From Atkinsonella hypoxylon (Eukaryota > Ascomycota > Sordariomycetes > Hypocreales > Clavicipitaceae), in assembly GCA_000729835.1 (NCBI GenBank), contig JFHB01000142.1:1-64000 (forward strand): a DNA stretch of 64,000 nucleotides. Direction: 5' to 3'. Below are positions 1-8,670 of this stretch, in pieces. The first letter of the stretch is position 1; each line of letters opens with the position of its first letter. The notes beneath the pieces were generated by a model. That model saw only the letters and a program-made list of their open reading frames with translations, made no database searches and had not been told where the DNA came from. A program made the translations under genes and the position numbers.

Positions 1-19
1 TCTCAAGAGTTGACCTCGA

Positions 20-826
20 TTATTTATTGCGGACGTACGGCACGTCCTCGGGACAGGAGATTCCGTACGTAGGAATGCCGTTATCGACTTTCTTAGGGTC
101 GAATCCGCTGCTGTTGCCTTCTTCCTGCGCTTCTTGGCCTTCTGCAGGCAACAGATTGTCATTCGGCGCAATGTCTTTAGAGAAGTGTGCGTGTAATTCG
201 AACGGATTTGCAACTATATGGTTGGCTTCAACTTCCTCGCTGTGCCGGAGACAGGCAACCTTCTGATTTTTTCGGATCGTGATGAATTCATCCGAGTGGT
301 TGTAGGCCACCATCTGTTCTTGGTCGGTTGTGCCAAGCAACGCATTTGGGATAAGTTCGGACTTCGAATACGCATAATAGGCTGTTGCTTTTGCGTCTGC
401 TGGCACCTTTTTCCATTTAACTGGCACAAACTCCCATGATTTTGGCGGAATCGTTACAGCTTGCGCTGCTGCTACATTCCGATGCGGGATCTTCGATATC
501 GGCCGGAAAATGCCCATTTCTATCGTCATGTTGTGGACGGACCTGATTGTGGCCCTAGGACGGACGAAATCGACCTTTACACTATAGTCGTAAAGGAATG
601 TCGATCCTAGGAGAAGTTTTGGTCCAAGGTTGCTTATTACGTCGGCTGTAACTGTGAAATGTCCGGTTATAGGTATGCCTCGCACGGTTCCTGGGATATA
701 AAAGTCGAATCTAGCAGTCTCTGTGATATAGAACGATGACTGCACCCCAGTAACCGGTTTTGGCTCTGTCTCAGCCCATTTCACATTCTGACCGAATTGA
801 GTCAGCCATCCTTTATCAACAAGCAC
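20..826 (-). pseudogene. Ty3/gypsy-type polyprotein fragment, retropepsin region
   Basis: A 268-codon open frame on the minus strand opens with GTG, not ATG, and runs to TAA at its left end. Around residues 68-90 it reads GPKLLLGSTFLYDYSVKVDF, the hydrophobic 'LLG..FL..y...vdF' stretch that closes a retroviral-type aspartic protease in gypsy polyproteins. Just upstream, where the catalytic D-[ST]-G is expected, the frame reads L-T-G-T-S-S, so the active-site aspartate is missing, and a TAG stop lies six codons further up. The rest (charged, no zinc knuckle, no reverse transcriptase motif) is the linker before reverse transcriptase. An LTR copy begins about 75 bp upstream, so gag has been lost or rearranged. 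The family call rests on a short motif; the fragment is clearly not a functional gene. Confidence 0.55.
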
Positions 827-904
827 TGAAGAGGTCCCAGTCAGTGTCTAAGCAGATCCAATGCGATAGTCCTTTATCGTGAAATCGGATAGGAATCCTT
901 AGGA

Positions 905-1141
905 AGGAATTCAACTTTGGGATTCCAGATTCGACAGCCTGTGGTCTTACAACTGCTTCAACCACTTGGGTGTTATGAAATGTGTTATATACGTCTCTTT
1001 TGGAAGCGTCTGTATGCAGTATGAAGTGATTGATTATCGTTGAGTTGAATCTGACTACCTGAGTGTCACTTCTGACTATTTATACATGGTTGCGGTCACG
1101 TGTGCCGGTGACCTGTGGATCCATGGGATTATCCCGTAACA
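905..1141 (-). repeat. LTR copy L1, degenerate
   Basis: This repeat ends in CCCGTAACA and matches the copies at 4070-4313, 4919-5161 and 11070-11312 over its right-hand 180 bases; the left part is diverged, so its start is approximate. Read on the minus strand it has a good TATA box (TATAAATAG, 1076-1084), which suggests transcription toward the protease fragment at 20-826. It would then be the 5' LTR of that minus-strand element. No target-site duplication is visible. Confidence 0.6.
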
Positions 1142-1834
1142 AGTAACAACAATATCTCTACCAAACATCAACGTAACAAGACCTAGTAAGGGTCACGTGA
1201 TAGAGCAACTAGTAGGTATAAAAATAGGCTATATAGGGTAGCTTATTTTTAACACCTCTATTAGCTAGGTCAGCTAACACTTGCTAATAGCTGCGGCATC
1301 TGTTACGTGCTGAATAAGTTATATAGGGCTTGATATCGTCACTTCCTCCAACTGAGGTTATGACTAGACCTTTTGGTGCAGTGGTCAAGCATTGCATCAA
1401 GGCCTGATTAATCCATGACACTAAGCTACCAAGCTGCCACTTATAACACAGGGCTACGATACCGATATTAGCAGCTACTGTAGCGGCTTCCTGGAGCGCT
1501 AGAAGGCGCTGCCGAGCCTTTTCCACATCCTCAATATTGACGAATTTTTTATTAGGGTCATGAGTAACTTTCTGCTTTTTTCGTGGTTTATATCGAGCGA
1601 TTTAATGCTGGAGATCCTGAATCCGGCGCTCTGCATTTACTAGCTCTAGGTTTTTGTTGTCCAATCCCTTCCGGATTTTGCGAAATAATTAACGGCAAGC
1701 TAGGCCTAATGCCTGTGGTTCAATTACTTGGTCAATAAGCTGATAAATATAACGGCTGTGCTGAGGGGTTGTAAGATAGTTATTCTGACTATTATCTGTG
1801 CTTACTGGAGCCGGCGTGAAAGGGTTTTCAGCTA

Positions 1835-2325
1835 ATTTGTCGCCTCAAAACCAAACCCCCAAATGACCATGCAGCCCACACCAAAGAAGGTGACGATGTA
1901 GCGCACGTCAAGATCGAAGAGGATCGGTAGAGAGCGAGATATTTGTCAGTGCGCGCTATCAAACGATAGCAGGCAAGAAGATTAAATGGTCGGAAAAGGC
2001 AGAAATAAAATATCAATCGTGGCTTAGAAGATGTACGCGCGCAAAAAGGAGCTGAATGTGTTAAAGAGTCAGGGAAAGTGTTAGTAGTAGCGAAGTAATG
2101 TTTCTTAAGTGTTAAGTATTGTAAATAAAAATAGGCCAAAAGATATCAATTGATCAAAAGAGACAAAAGCCAAAAAGAGCCAGCAGAAGCTGCTTGCGCC
2201 TCCTCTCTGCTTCTTGAACTATCTACATGTCTGGGCGATGCGCACTCTTATAGGGAAAATCTGCATGTGGCATCCCTTGCAAAGCTAATATGAGAACGCA
2301 AGGGGGTAACCCCGCCGCAATACAC
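1835..2325 (-). mobile_element. MITE copy A inside the transposase relic
   Basis: This 491-bp element is an inverted copy of 2598-3091. One end reads TTTGTCGCCTCAAAACC and the other GTGT(A/G)TYGCGGCGGGG, sharing only a short T.TGTCGC-like terminus. It is flanked by TA on both sides (1833-1834 and 2326-2327). It sits within the C-terminal half of the Fot1-like transposase. TA duplication fits a Tc1/mariner-type mobilising transposase. It carries no convincing gene. Confidence 0.8.
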
Positions 2326-2597
2326 TAACAGTAGTAATTTTGATAGAAGAGGTCTGCTAATGTTAGAGGGCAAATTCCAGTGGCTTTCCAACCTGCTAAG
2401 ATGTTTCTTTTTGTAATCCCAGCTTCGCGAGCCTTGTAGTAACATTCCAGAAACAGAGACTTGCTTGTAGGGGTTGTTGTTGATAATAGTTAGAAGTCCA
2501 TAATTGAAGCGCGATAGCTAGCCTTAACAGGCGCAAAAACGCCTACATCGAGTAGTTGTAGTATGTATGATAAGTGTTCCGGTAGAAAAAGTAGATA

Positions 2598-3091
2598 GTG
2601 TGTCGCGGCGGGGTTACCCCCTTGCGTTCTTATATTAGCTTTGCAAGGGATGCCACATGCAGATTTTCCCTATAAGAGTGCGCATCGCCCGGACATGTAG
2701 ATAGTTTCAAGAAAGGAAGCAAGGAAGCGCAAGCAGCTTTTGCTGGCTCTTTTTGGCCTTTATTTCTTTTGATCAATTGATATCTTTCGGCCTATTTTGA
2801 TTTACAATACTTAATACTTAAGAAACCTTACTTTACTACTACTGATACTTTCCACGACACTTTAATACATCCGGCTCTTTTCGCGCGTGCATATCTTCCG
2901 AGCCACAACCGATATTTTATTTCTGCCTTTTCTGATCATTTGATCTTCTTGCCTGCTATCGTTTGATAGCATGCACAGATAAATATCTCGCTCTCTACCA
3001 ATCCTTATTCGATCTTAACGTGCGCCGCGTCGCCACCTGCTTTGGTGTGGGCTGCATGGTCATTTGGGGGTTTGGTTTTGAGGCGACAAAA
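2598..3091 (+). mobile_element. MITE copy B inside the transposase relic
   Basis: This 494-bp element runs from GTGTGTCGCGGCGGGG to GAGGCGACAAAA, with TA at 2596-2597 and 3092-3093. Deleting it with one TA restores the transposase reading N-I-Y-L-L-F-L-P across the junction, so this is a clean TA-targeted insertion. It shares about 85-90% of its bases with copy A by eye and lies in the opposite orientation, 272 bp away. Confidence 0.85.
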
Positions 3092-4069
3092 TAGATGTTG
3101 TTTTTAAAGCACTCAAGCATAAAGTTATCATTAATATAACTATCGTGACCATTAAGAATAAGAAGCCGGGCTTCTAACGATTTAGTAGGTGTTGTTTCAG
3201 GGATAAAGACCTCTTTTAGCTAATGTAGCCCAATTGTGTTCGATGTCCAGCCGTTAGGTGATGCTGTAAAGTGCTATATACTATATTTAGCTGTATCATC
3301 TTTATTAGGGAACCACTGCTGCTGCACGCTCTGTCCCTTAAATATAACAAGAGAGCAAATTGCTCTACTGTCTGCACTAATGCACTTAATAATTAAAGTC
3401 CAATAACGTGATCTAGGGTGTTTTCTGATAATGCTCTTCATTTGCGAGCTTCTAAGCACTAGGCTATTGCTCCCCTAGCCCTCTTAAATGCCTGTCTCGT
3501 CCATATTGTATTAGTTTGTTGTTTTAATTAACTTAATAATAGGTTAGTCTAGGAGAGCAAAGAAGCCCTTAATGGAATCAGCAGAAGCTCTATTAATGCG
3601 GCAGGAATCCATTCGCTTGCCTCTCTTTATTAATACTTCTGGATGCCTACGTAAAAAGCCCTAAACCCAGTTCTTTCCAAGAGGTTGAAAGTCGCCGCCT
3701 TTAGCTAGTAGGTGTAACACAATGCCACAGAGCTGTGAATAAGTTATAGGTACATTCAATGATGCCTGGGATAAAATCCAGCTAACAAGGCTTTCTTCTT
3801 CCTTATAAGAGAGTCGCTGCAATTGCTTAAATGCATCATTTCGCGTTTAGCGGCCTTTAAATCGGTTCTAAAGCGTTGTCTTTGGTATTGCCCACTGCTT
3901 TACTGCTTGGGCAATTGGTAGGCCTTCTGTAATAGCAAGTATTGCATCTTGAATGTTGTTTTCTGTGTAGTCAGGCATCGCGAAGCTAATAATAATAAAA
4001 TTATAATGGTAGTAGTTAAATTGCACGAAAAAACGCGGTTCAAAGATAGCTGCTTCTAGTGTTGAAGGA

Positions 4070-4313
4070 TGTTACGGTGGGATCCGACGTGGGTTTGTCG
4101 GAAGTGACGATGGGTTGTCGGATTCGACAGGTCATGTAATGATTCGTAAGAGGAGTCGTAAGAGCTTCTGTGAGGAGCATCTGATAATAATGTTCTGGTA
4201 AAATGATTGTTGATTGTTCAATCTGACTACCTGAGCGTTGCTTCTGACTACTTATACATGATTGCAGTCACGTGCACTAGTGACCTGCGGGTCCGTAGGA
4301 TTATCCCGTAACA
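4070..4313 (-). repeat. LTR copy L2 (solo LTR)
   Basis: This 244-bp sequence begins TGTTACGG and ends CCCGTAACA, the TG...CA termini with inverted ends usual for LTRs. A TATA-like TATAAGTAG on the minus strand sets its likely orientation. The flanks (AAGGA and GGTTG) do not form a target-site duplication. It lies at the 5' edge of the transposase relic. Confidence 0.7.
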
Positions 4314-4918
4314 GGTTGGGTACTAATCTCCTGACATCAACGAAAGGAAGATATGCAGACAACGCCTGACTTTCCTTTGAAATACTAGCTAGTACATGTA
4401 ACGGTCACGTGCGATAGCCCCACGGGGTCACTGCTGGTACAGCCCCGGTTGCCACAGTGGCGCATAACGCCTTGCGGTAACGTGACCACTCGGGATTCAC
4501 GGTCGCGTTAATTGAACAAACACACATACGCACTAGCTCACGGGATTACGTTTGCTTACAGATAACTCGCTTACTGAGACTAACAATAGATCCAGCAAAC
4601 GCTAGTATATGTAACAGTGCAACAAAGGACAATGGCATTAGGCACAGCATTGGTGAATCGCTTACGCATCCTCTATGCAGAAGCGATCGCTGGGAACTTG
4701 GAGCGATAGAACATAAGTAGGAGCATACTGCCTGCACCGTAGATAGTGCTGTTCCTCTTTAGCTTTCTTGTTCTTAGGTAAATACACACCATAGCTAGAG
4801 TCTCGACCTACGCGTAGTGGATTTGTGCACTGTTACAGTACAGGGATACTGCAGGGTCACAACGTAACTAGTAGTGGGTTACGGAATAGACTCACTCACT
4901 CACATATTCAACGCTACT
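4314..4918. other. Spacer between inverted LTRs, with dispersed repeat R2
   Basis: This 605-bp stretch separates LTR copies L2 and L4, which face opposite ways. No coding potential is convincing. Its right part (about 4704-4818, minus strand) is roughly 80% identical by eye to 12660-12765, including TACGCGTAGGTCGAGAC and ACAAGAAAGCTAA. It is therefore part of another dispersed repeat. Confidence 0.5.
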
Positions 4919-5161
4919 TGTTACGGGATAATCCTACGGACCCGCAGGTCACTAGCGCACGTGACTGCAATCATGTATAAGTAGTCAGAAGCAACGCTCA
5001 GGTAGTTAGATTGAACAATCAACTATCACTTACCAGAATACTATTATCAGATGCTCCTTACAGAAGCTCCTACGACTCATCTCACGAATCATTGCATGAC
5101 CTGTCGAATCCGACAACACACTGTTACATCCAACAAACCAACGTCGGATCTGACCGTAACA
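4919..5161 (+). repeat. LTR copy L4 (solo LTR), inverted relative to L2
   Basis: This 243-bp sequence begins TGTTACGGG and ends CCGTAACA, and is close to the reverse complement of 4070-4313 (about 90% by eye). TATAAGTAG on the plus strand gives the orientation. No target-site duplication is visible. Confidence 0.7.
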
Positions 5162-5912
5162 CAACCCCAACGCTAAGTATCGCGTATTCAATGAGGGAAA
5201 TTACAATGTGGATAATAGCTAAGTTTTTCTTATATTAGAAAAGAGTCTACACAGCTCTATCTTATTTATACTTTATATATATATGTCATGGAGTGGCCCA
5301 ATTGGGCCATAGCGGATGCCTGCGCACTCCATGTGGGGGTTGCTAATATAAGAGCTTATTATAGAGTTTTCAAGTAGAACTCTATATACTGGGTAGGTAG
5401 GTCCCCCCCCCCCAATTGTCTTCAGTTTCTAGTTACCTAAAAACCCGAGCTAAAGGCTCGAGTCCATAATGACTGACTCGTGCTTATTCTCGGCAGGTTT
5501 ACTCTCTACGCCCTGCGCTAAACCTAATTAGGTATTCTATTAACTAAATTTTCGTTCTATATACTGCCTCTCTAACTTAGTGAGCTAGTGGACTCGTCAA
5601 AGGCTAAAGAGGTACTACATATTTTAATAGGTTATTTTAGTTTTATACTTTGCTACAAAGCGAAAGTTTATAAATAATAATAAAACAGATTTAGCTTAAG
5701 CTGGGAAGACCGAGCTTGGCTATATTAAAGCGGTATACTATTATTGCTGCTAAGTATATAGGCTGTAAGAGAGAGAAAAATATAAAAAGCGCGTATTCCT
5801 CTAAGTCTTAGCTAAAGAAAAAAGATTGTATTGTACATTTAAATCTATTTTAAATATAACCTTTGAAATTATTTAAACAAAACTACCCATTATTAAACTC
5901 CTATCTTATACT
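5162..5912. other. Upstream region of secreted-protein gene A; AT-rich
   Basis: No gene is seen. It contains an 11-C run (5403-5413). From about 5505 it begins a block also present upstream of the paralogous gene at 8035: CTACGCCCTGCGCTA, the CCTAATT.GGTATTCTATTA stretch, and GCGAAAG/GAGAGAAA..TATAAAAAGCGC near 5770-5790. TATAAAAAG at about 5779-5787 is a plausible TATA element for gene A. The shared block shows that the promoter was duplicated together with the gene. Confidence 0.55.
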
Positions 5913-6416
5913 ATGTTCAGCAAAGCAAAGACTTTCTTAGGGTCTCTAGCGCTAGTTATAGTACTAGCTGGAGCCGTCTCAGCAGAAACAATACGTCTTA
6001 TAATCAAGAACCGATGCGAGTCTGAAGTGACTATTATACGAGGGAAATTTTCAAGCCGTACCATCACGAGTGGAAGGGATTACCTGGAAAGATTTTCACT
6101 CAACGCTACGCCTAAACAACATAGGCTAGGACTCGTACAGCCGACTGGCTTCTTGAATTTGCGAAAAAAGGCACACGCTCAATTGAAATACAACATAGAT
6201 CAAGGCTGTTTTAGGTGGGAATTTACCAACGATATGGTAATTCCTTTCCCCGTTGTGAAATTTAGGAACGGAATGGCAACACAACCAATAACAGAATTGG
6301 TGGCAGAAAGGGGCGGACGGTGGACTACAGCGGACTGCATAAATAGAGAGGTTAACATAACCTTGTGCGGTTATCCTATTGTCAACCATAAGATCTCAGA
6401 CGGGTTTACGGAGTAA
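5913..6416 (+). CDS. Small secreted protein A (effector candidate)
   Basis: This single-exon gene encodes 167 aa. Residues 1-24 are a clear signal peptide (hydrophobic core, cleavage predicted after AVSA). The mature protein has four cysteines, in NRC (about 33), QGC, ADC and LCG, which could form two disulfides. The start of the mature chain, E-T-I-R-L-I-I-K-N-R-C, resembles the first strand of small beta-sandwich proteins such as thaumatin-like folds, but that is only a guess. The paralogue at 8035-8670 shares the signal peptide, IRL.IKNRCES, the D.GC..W..TND..PFPVVK block and the C-terminal QELV..R/K..W...CIN segment. It is intact, with no stops, in a repeat-rich island where neighbouring genes are decayed, which suggests retention by selection or recent duplication. 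The family is not recognised. Confidence 0.75.
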   Translation: MFSKAKTFLGSLALVIVLAGAVSAETIRLIIKNRCESEVTIIRGKFSSRTITSGRDYLERFSLNATPKQHRLGLVQPTGFLNLRKKAHAQLKYNIDQGCFRWEFTNDMVIPFPVVKFRNGMATQPITELVAERGGRWTTADCINREVNITLCGYPIVNHKISDGFTE

Positions 6417-6556
6417 CACCTTTTCTAAAATAAGCCCGGTAGCTCTGAACTACTACATAATATATAAATTATGTCAATTTATACAGAGGGGATTTATTAG
6501 TACTTTTATTACATAGATATTTCTATATAAAATTGTTGAAAATAAGCTTTTTTATA
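6417..6556. other. 3' flank of gene A, shared with gene B
   Basis: AT-rich downstream sequence. Parts (GACTTTTATTA.ATAGAT, TATATAAAATT) recur downstream of the paralogue near 8785-8820, so the duplicated unit extends past the stop codon. The unit ends where MITE copy C begins. Confidence 0.45.
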
Positions 6557-7375
6557 GTGTGTCGCGGTGGGGTTACCCCCTTGCGTTGTTGTCGGTAGCA
6601 CCAAGGGTCTAATTTATACTCCTTCGAGTCGGCCCTACGACCAGTTCACTAGTGCACTAGTATTTACATCAAAGAGGTTCAAATTCGGTTATCTAGGAGT
6701 CGTATCTAACTAGCAAAAGAGGCCACATTATATACCCCATTGGATGCCTTATATGCCTCAGGCATAGTGTTGTGTCAAGGGGGAATTGAGGGGTATCGGC
6801 GATCCCGATGTGAGTGGAGACTAATGTGCGGATGTGACCAATCAGCGGTCGCATCCACCCACGTGGGTGCCGGAATCGCACGATGGAGTCATGACGATTC
6901 CAACAGTTGTTATATTAGCTTTGCAGAGGATGCCACAAGCAGCCTCTTCCTATAAGAGTGCGCATCGCCCAGATATGTAGAATAGCACAAGCACGGAGGC
7001 TCAAGACTTTTCGCAAGCAGCTTTTGCTGGCTTCTTTTAGGCTTTTGTTGCGTTGATCAATTGATATCTTTTGCCCCATTTCGATTTACGGTATTTAATA
7101 CGTGAGAAATCTTGCCCCGACGCTTTTGATACTTATCTAAGCACTTTAACACATCCGGCTCTTTTTCGCGCGTGCATATCTTTCGAGCCGCGACCGATAT
7201 TTTATTTCCGTCTTTTCAGACCATTTAATCTTCTTGCCCACTATCATTTGATAGTGCGCACTGACAAATATCTCGCTCTTTTCCGATCCTCTTCGCTCTT
7301 GACGTGCGCTACATCGCCACTTGTCTTGGTGTGGGCTGCATGGTCATTTGGGGGTTTGGTTTTGAGACGACAAAG
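6557..7375 (+). mobile_element. MITE copy C, carrying a nested insertion
   Basis: The element runs from GTGTGTCGCGGTGGGG to GAGACGACAAAG and is preceded by TA. It matches copies A and B at both ends. Between GCGTT (about 6585) and TTATATTAGC (about 6909) it contains about 320 extra bases absent from A and B. The right end lacks a TA, so it may be rearranged. The element lies between the two secreted-protein genes. Confidence 0.75.
6587..6905. mobile_element. Nested insertion inside MITE copy C
   Basis: About 320 bp interrupt MITE copy C. The insert begins TGTTGTCGG and ends CCAACA, with GTTGTT-like sequence on both sides. TG...CA ends suggest a small LTR or similar element; the exact ends are uncertain because of the repeated GTT. 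A segment near 6650-6730 (ACTAGTGCACTAGTATTTAC ... AAGAGGCCAC) has a loose inverted relative at 7378-7470. Confidence 0.45.
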
Positions 7376-7510
7376 TGGCCTCCTCTATTTAGATAGAGTT
7401 CGAATCCATCGATGTTATAAATATATTTCCTAAGTACTAGTGTACTAGTAATACAGGTTGTTACGGAATTAGTGACAAATCTCTTAGAACATAGCACATG
7501 TGACTAGATA

Positions 7511-7540
7511 GTGTGTCGCGGTAGGGTCATCCCCTGTAGA
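7511..7540 (+). mobile_element. MITE terminal fragment D
   Basis: GTGTGTCGCGGTAGGG preceded by TA matches the left end of copies B and C. Similarity fades within about 30 bases, so this is a truncated fourth copy or an excision or deletion scar. Confidence 0.4.
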
Positions 7541-8034
7541 GGGGAATAATGTTGTATTAAGCCCCACTATCGCGCATGATAACTTAGCCAGAATAAGCAT
7601 CTCTTATAACATTACGTCAAGCTCTCCTTATATATTAACCTTTACCCCTTGCGTTGTTAGATTAGATTAGTAGGGGATATATCAATACTCTACGCCCTGC
7701 GCTATACCTAATTGGGTATTCTATTACCTAAGTTTTTATTCCACACATCGCCTCTAACTTAGTAGGCTAGTAGGCTCGTTAAAGACTAAAGAAGAGCAAG
7801 AAGAACAAGAGAGAAGCTGTTATTATAGCTACTGATTAACTGTATGACTACGGTCTATTATTATTGCCATTAAGTATATAGACTGCAAGAGAGAGAAAGG
7901 TATAAAAAGCGCGGATTTCTCTTAATCTTAGCTAAAGAAAAACGATTCTATACTCTATATTCTAAGAAATTTAAAACATTACTTTTTAACTAATTTACAC
8001 AAATATATATATTGTTATACTTCTATCTTACACT
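7541..8034. other. Upstream region of secreted-protein gene B
   Basis: No gene is seen. From about 7689 it is homologous to 5505-5912 upstream of gene A, including CTACGCCCTGCGCTA and the TATAAAAAGCGC stretch (near 7891-7902). It ends with the shared leader TTCTATCTTACACTATG. Confidence 0.55.
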
Positions 8035-8670
8035 ATGTTCGGCAAAGCAGAGGCTTTCTTCGCGTCCCTAGTGCTAGCTCTAGCGCTAACTGGAGCCGTC
8101 TCAGCAGAAGTAATACGTCTTACGATCAAGAACCGATGCGAGTCTGATGTGATCGTCTCGTCAGTCACTAGGTTGGAGATAGTTCCAAGCTGGAGGCGAC
8201 TATTTCCCTTCGAGAGAGAATCATCTTTAACCCAACTATATCCAAGCTGGACACGAAAAATCCCGATAGGAGAGGATTACTGGGAGGAATTTTCATTGAA
8301 TACATCTAATAACACCGAGCTACAAATCGTGGCGACTCCTGGGAAACACTATGAAGAGGCGTACGCTACATTGACCTACGACATAGATGAAGGCTGCCTC
8401 AAGTGGGGACTCACTAACGATGAAATTCCTTTCCCCGTTGTAAAATTGGTGGATTCCAGATCTCCAAAGGTGTATAGGAACGTATCGACGACAGGAGGGA
8501 ACCGAACGGTAACACGAGATGACGTAACGATGTCACAAACGATACTAGAAAAGAACGGAACAGTGATACAAACAATACAAGAATTGGTGGTAAAAAAGAG
8601 CGGATGGTGGAGAAAAACGAGCTGCATAAACAAGGAGCTCTACGTGATCTTGTGCGATTATCAAGATTAA
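8035..8670 (+). CDS. Small secreted protein B, paralogue of A (effector candidate)
   Basis: This single-exon gene encodes 211 aa. Residues 1-24 form a signal peptide with the same AVSA cleavage site as gene A. The four cysteines of A are conserved (NRC, EGC, SC, LC). Compared with A it has two extra segments: about 30 residues after the first cysteine, with two P-S-W motifs encoded by a repeated CCAAGCTGGA, and about 35 residues before the C-terminal domain, rich in Thr, Val and Asn. N-glycosylation sequons are present (for example NTS and NGT). The shared PFPVVK and CIN motifs mark the common core. The frame is intact although the flanks are transposon debris. A secreted role is well supported; function and fold are unknown. 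Confidence 0.75.
   Translation: MFGKAEAFFASLVLALALTGAVSAEVIRLTIKNRCESDVIVSSVTRLEIVPSWRRLFPFERESSLTQLYPSWTRKIPIGEDYWEEFSLNTSNNTELQIVATPGKHYEEAYATLTYDIDEGCLKWGLTNDEIPFPVVKLVDSRSPKVYRNVSTTGGNRTVTRDDVTMSQTILEKNGTVIQTIQELVVKKSGWWRKTSCINKELYVILCDYQD

Larger units (their letters stand above)
1284..3978 (-). pseudogene. Fot1/pogo-type DDE transposase relic, interrupted twice
   Basis: The frame starts at ATG 3976-3978 with a Psq/CENP-B-like helix-turn-helix (MPDYTENNIQDAILA, then IAQAVKQWAIPKTTL). The DDE_1 core follows: NMDETGI near 3510, ISAD.RAICSLVIFKG, then LLILNGHDSYI near 3150, where the second catalytic aspartate is Asn. The gene resumes between two MITEs (2328-2595) with LLFLPEHLSYILQLLDVGVF and GWKATGICP, and again left of 1833 with the usual basic coiled C-terminal region (YIYQLIDQVIEPQALGL, RKIRKGLDNKNLEL, RKKQKVTHDPNKKF). 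Removing both MITEs and one TA each rejoins the frame, apart from one apparent 1-bp deletion near 2350 and several TAG/TAA stops. Most stops fit CAG, CAA or TGG changed by a C-to-T or G-to-A transition. Terminal inverted repeats were not found; the 5' end may be cut by the LTR at 4070. Confidence 0.85.

Noticed and set aside
1828..2139. Similar open frames in MITE copies A (minus strand) and C (7071-7433), suggesting a conserved small protein
   Set aside because: Both frames open at TTG rather than ATG, and in copy B the same frame is shifted by an indel. The similarity is explained by the DNA repeat itself.
7385..7410. GAGTTCGAATCC resembles a tRNA T-arm / B box
   Set aside because: The flanking bases do not pair as a T-stem, and no matching A box or acceptor stem is present upstream.
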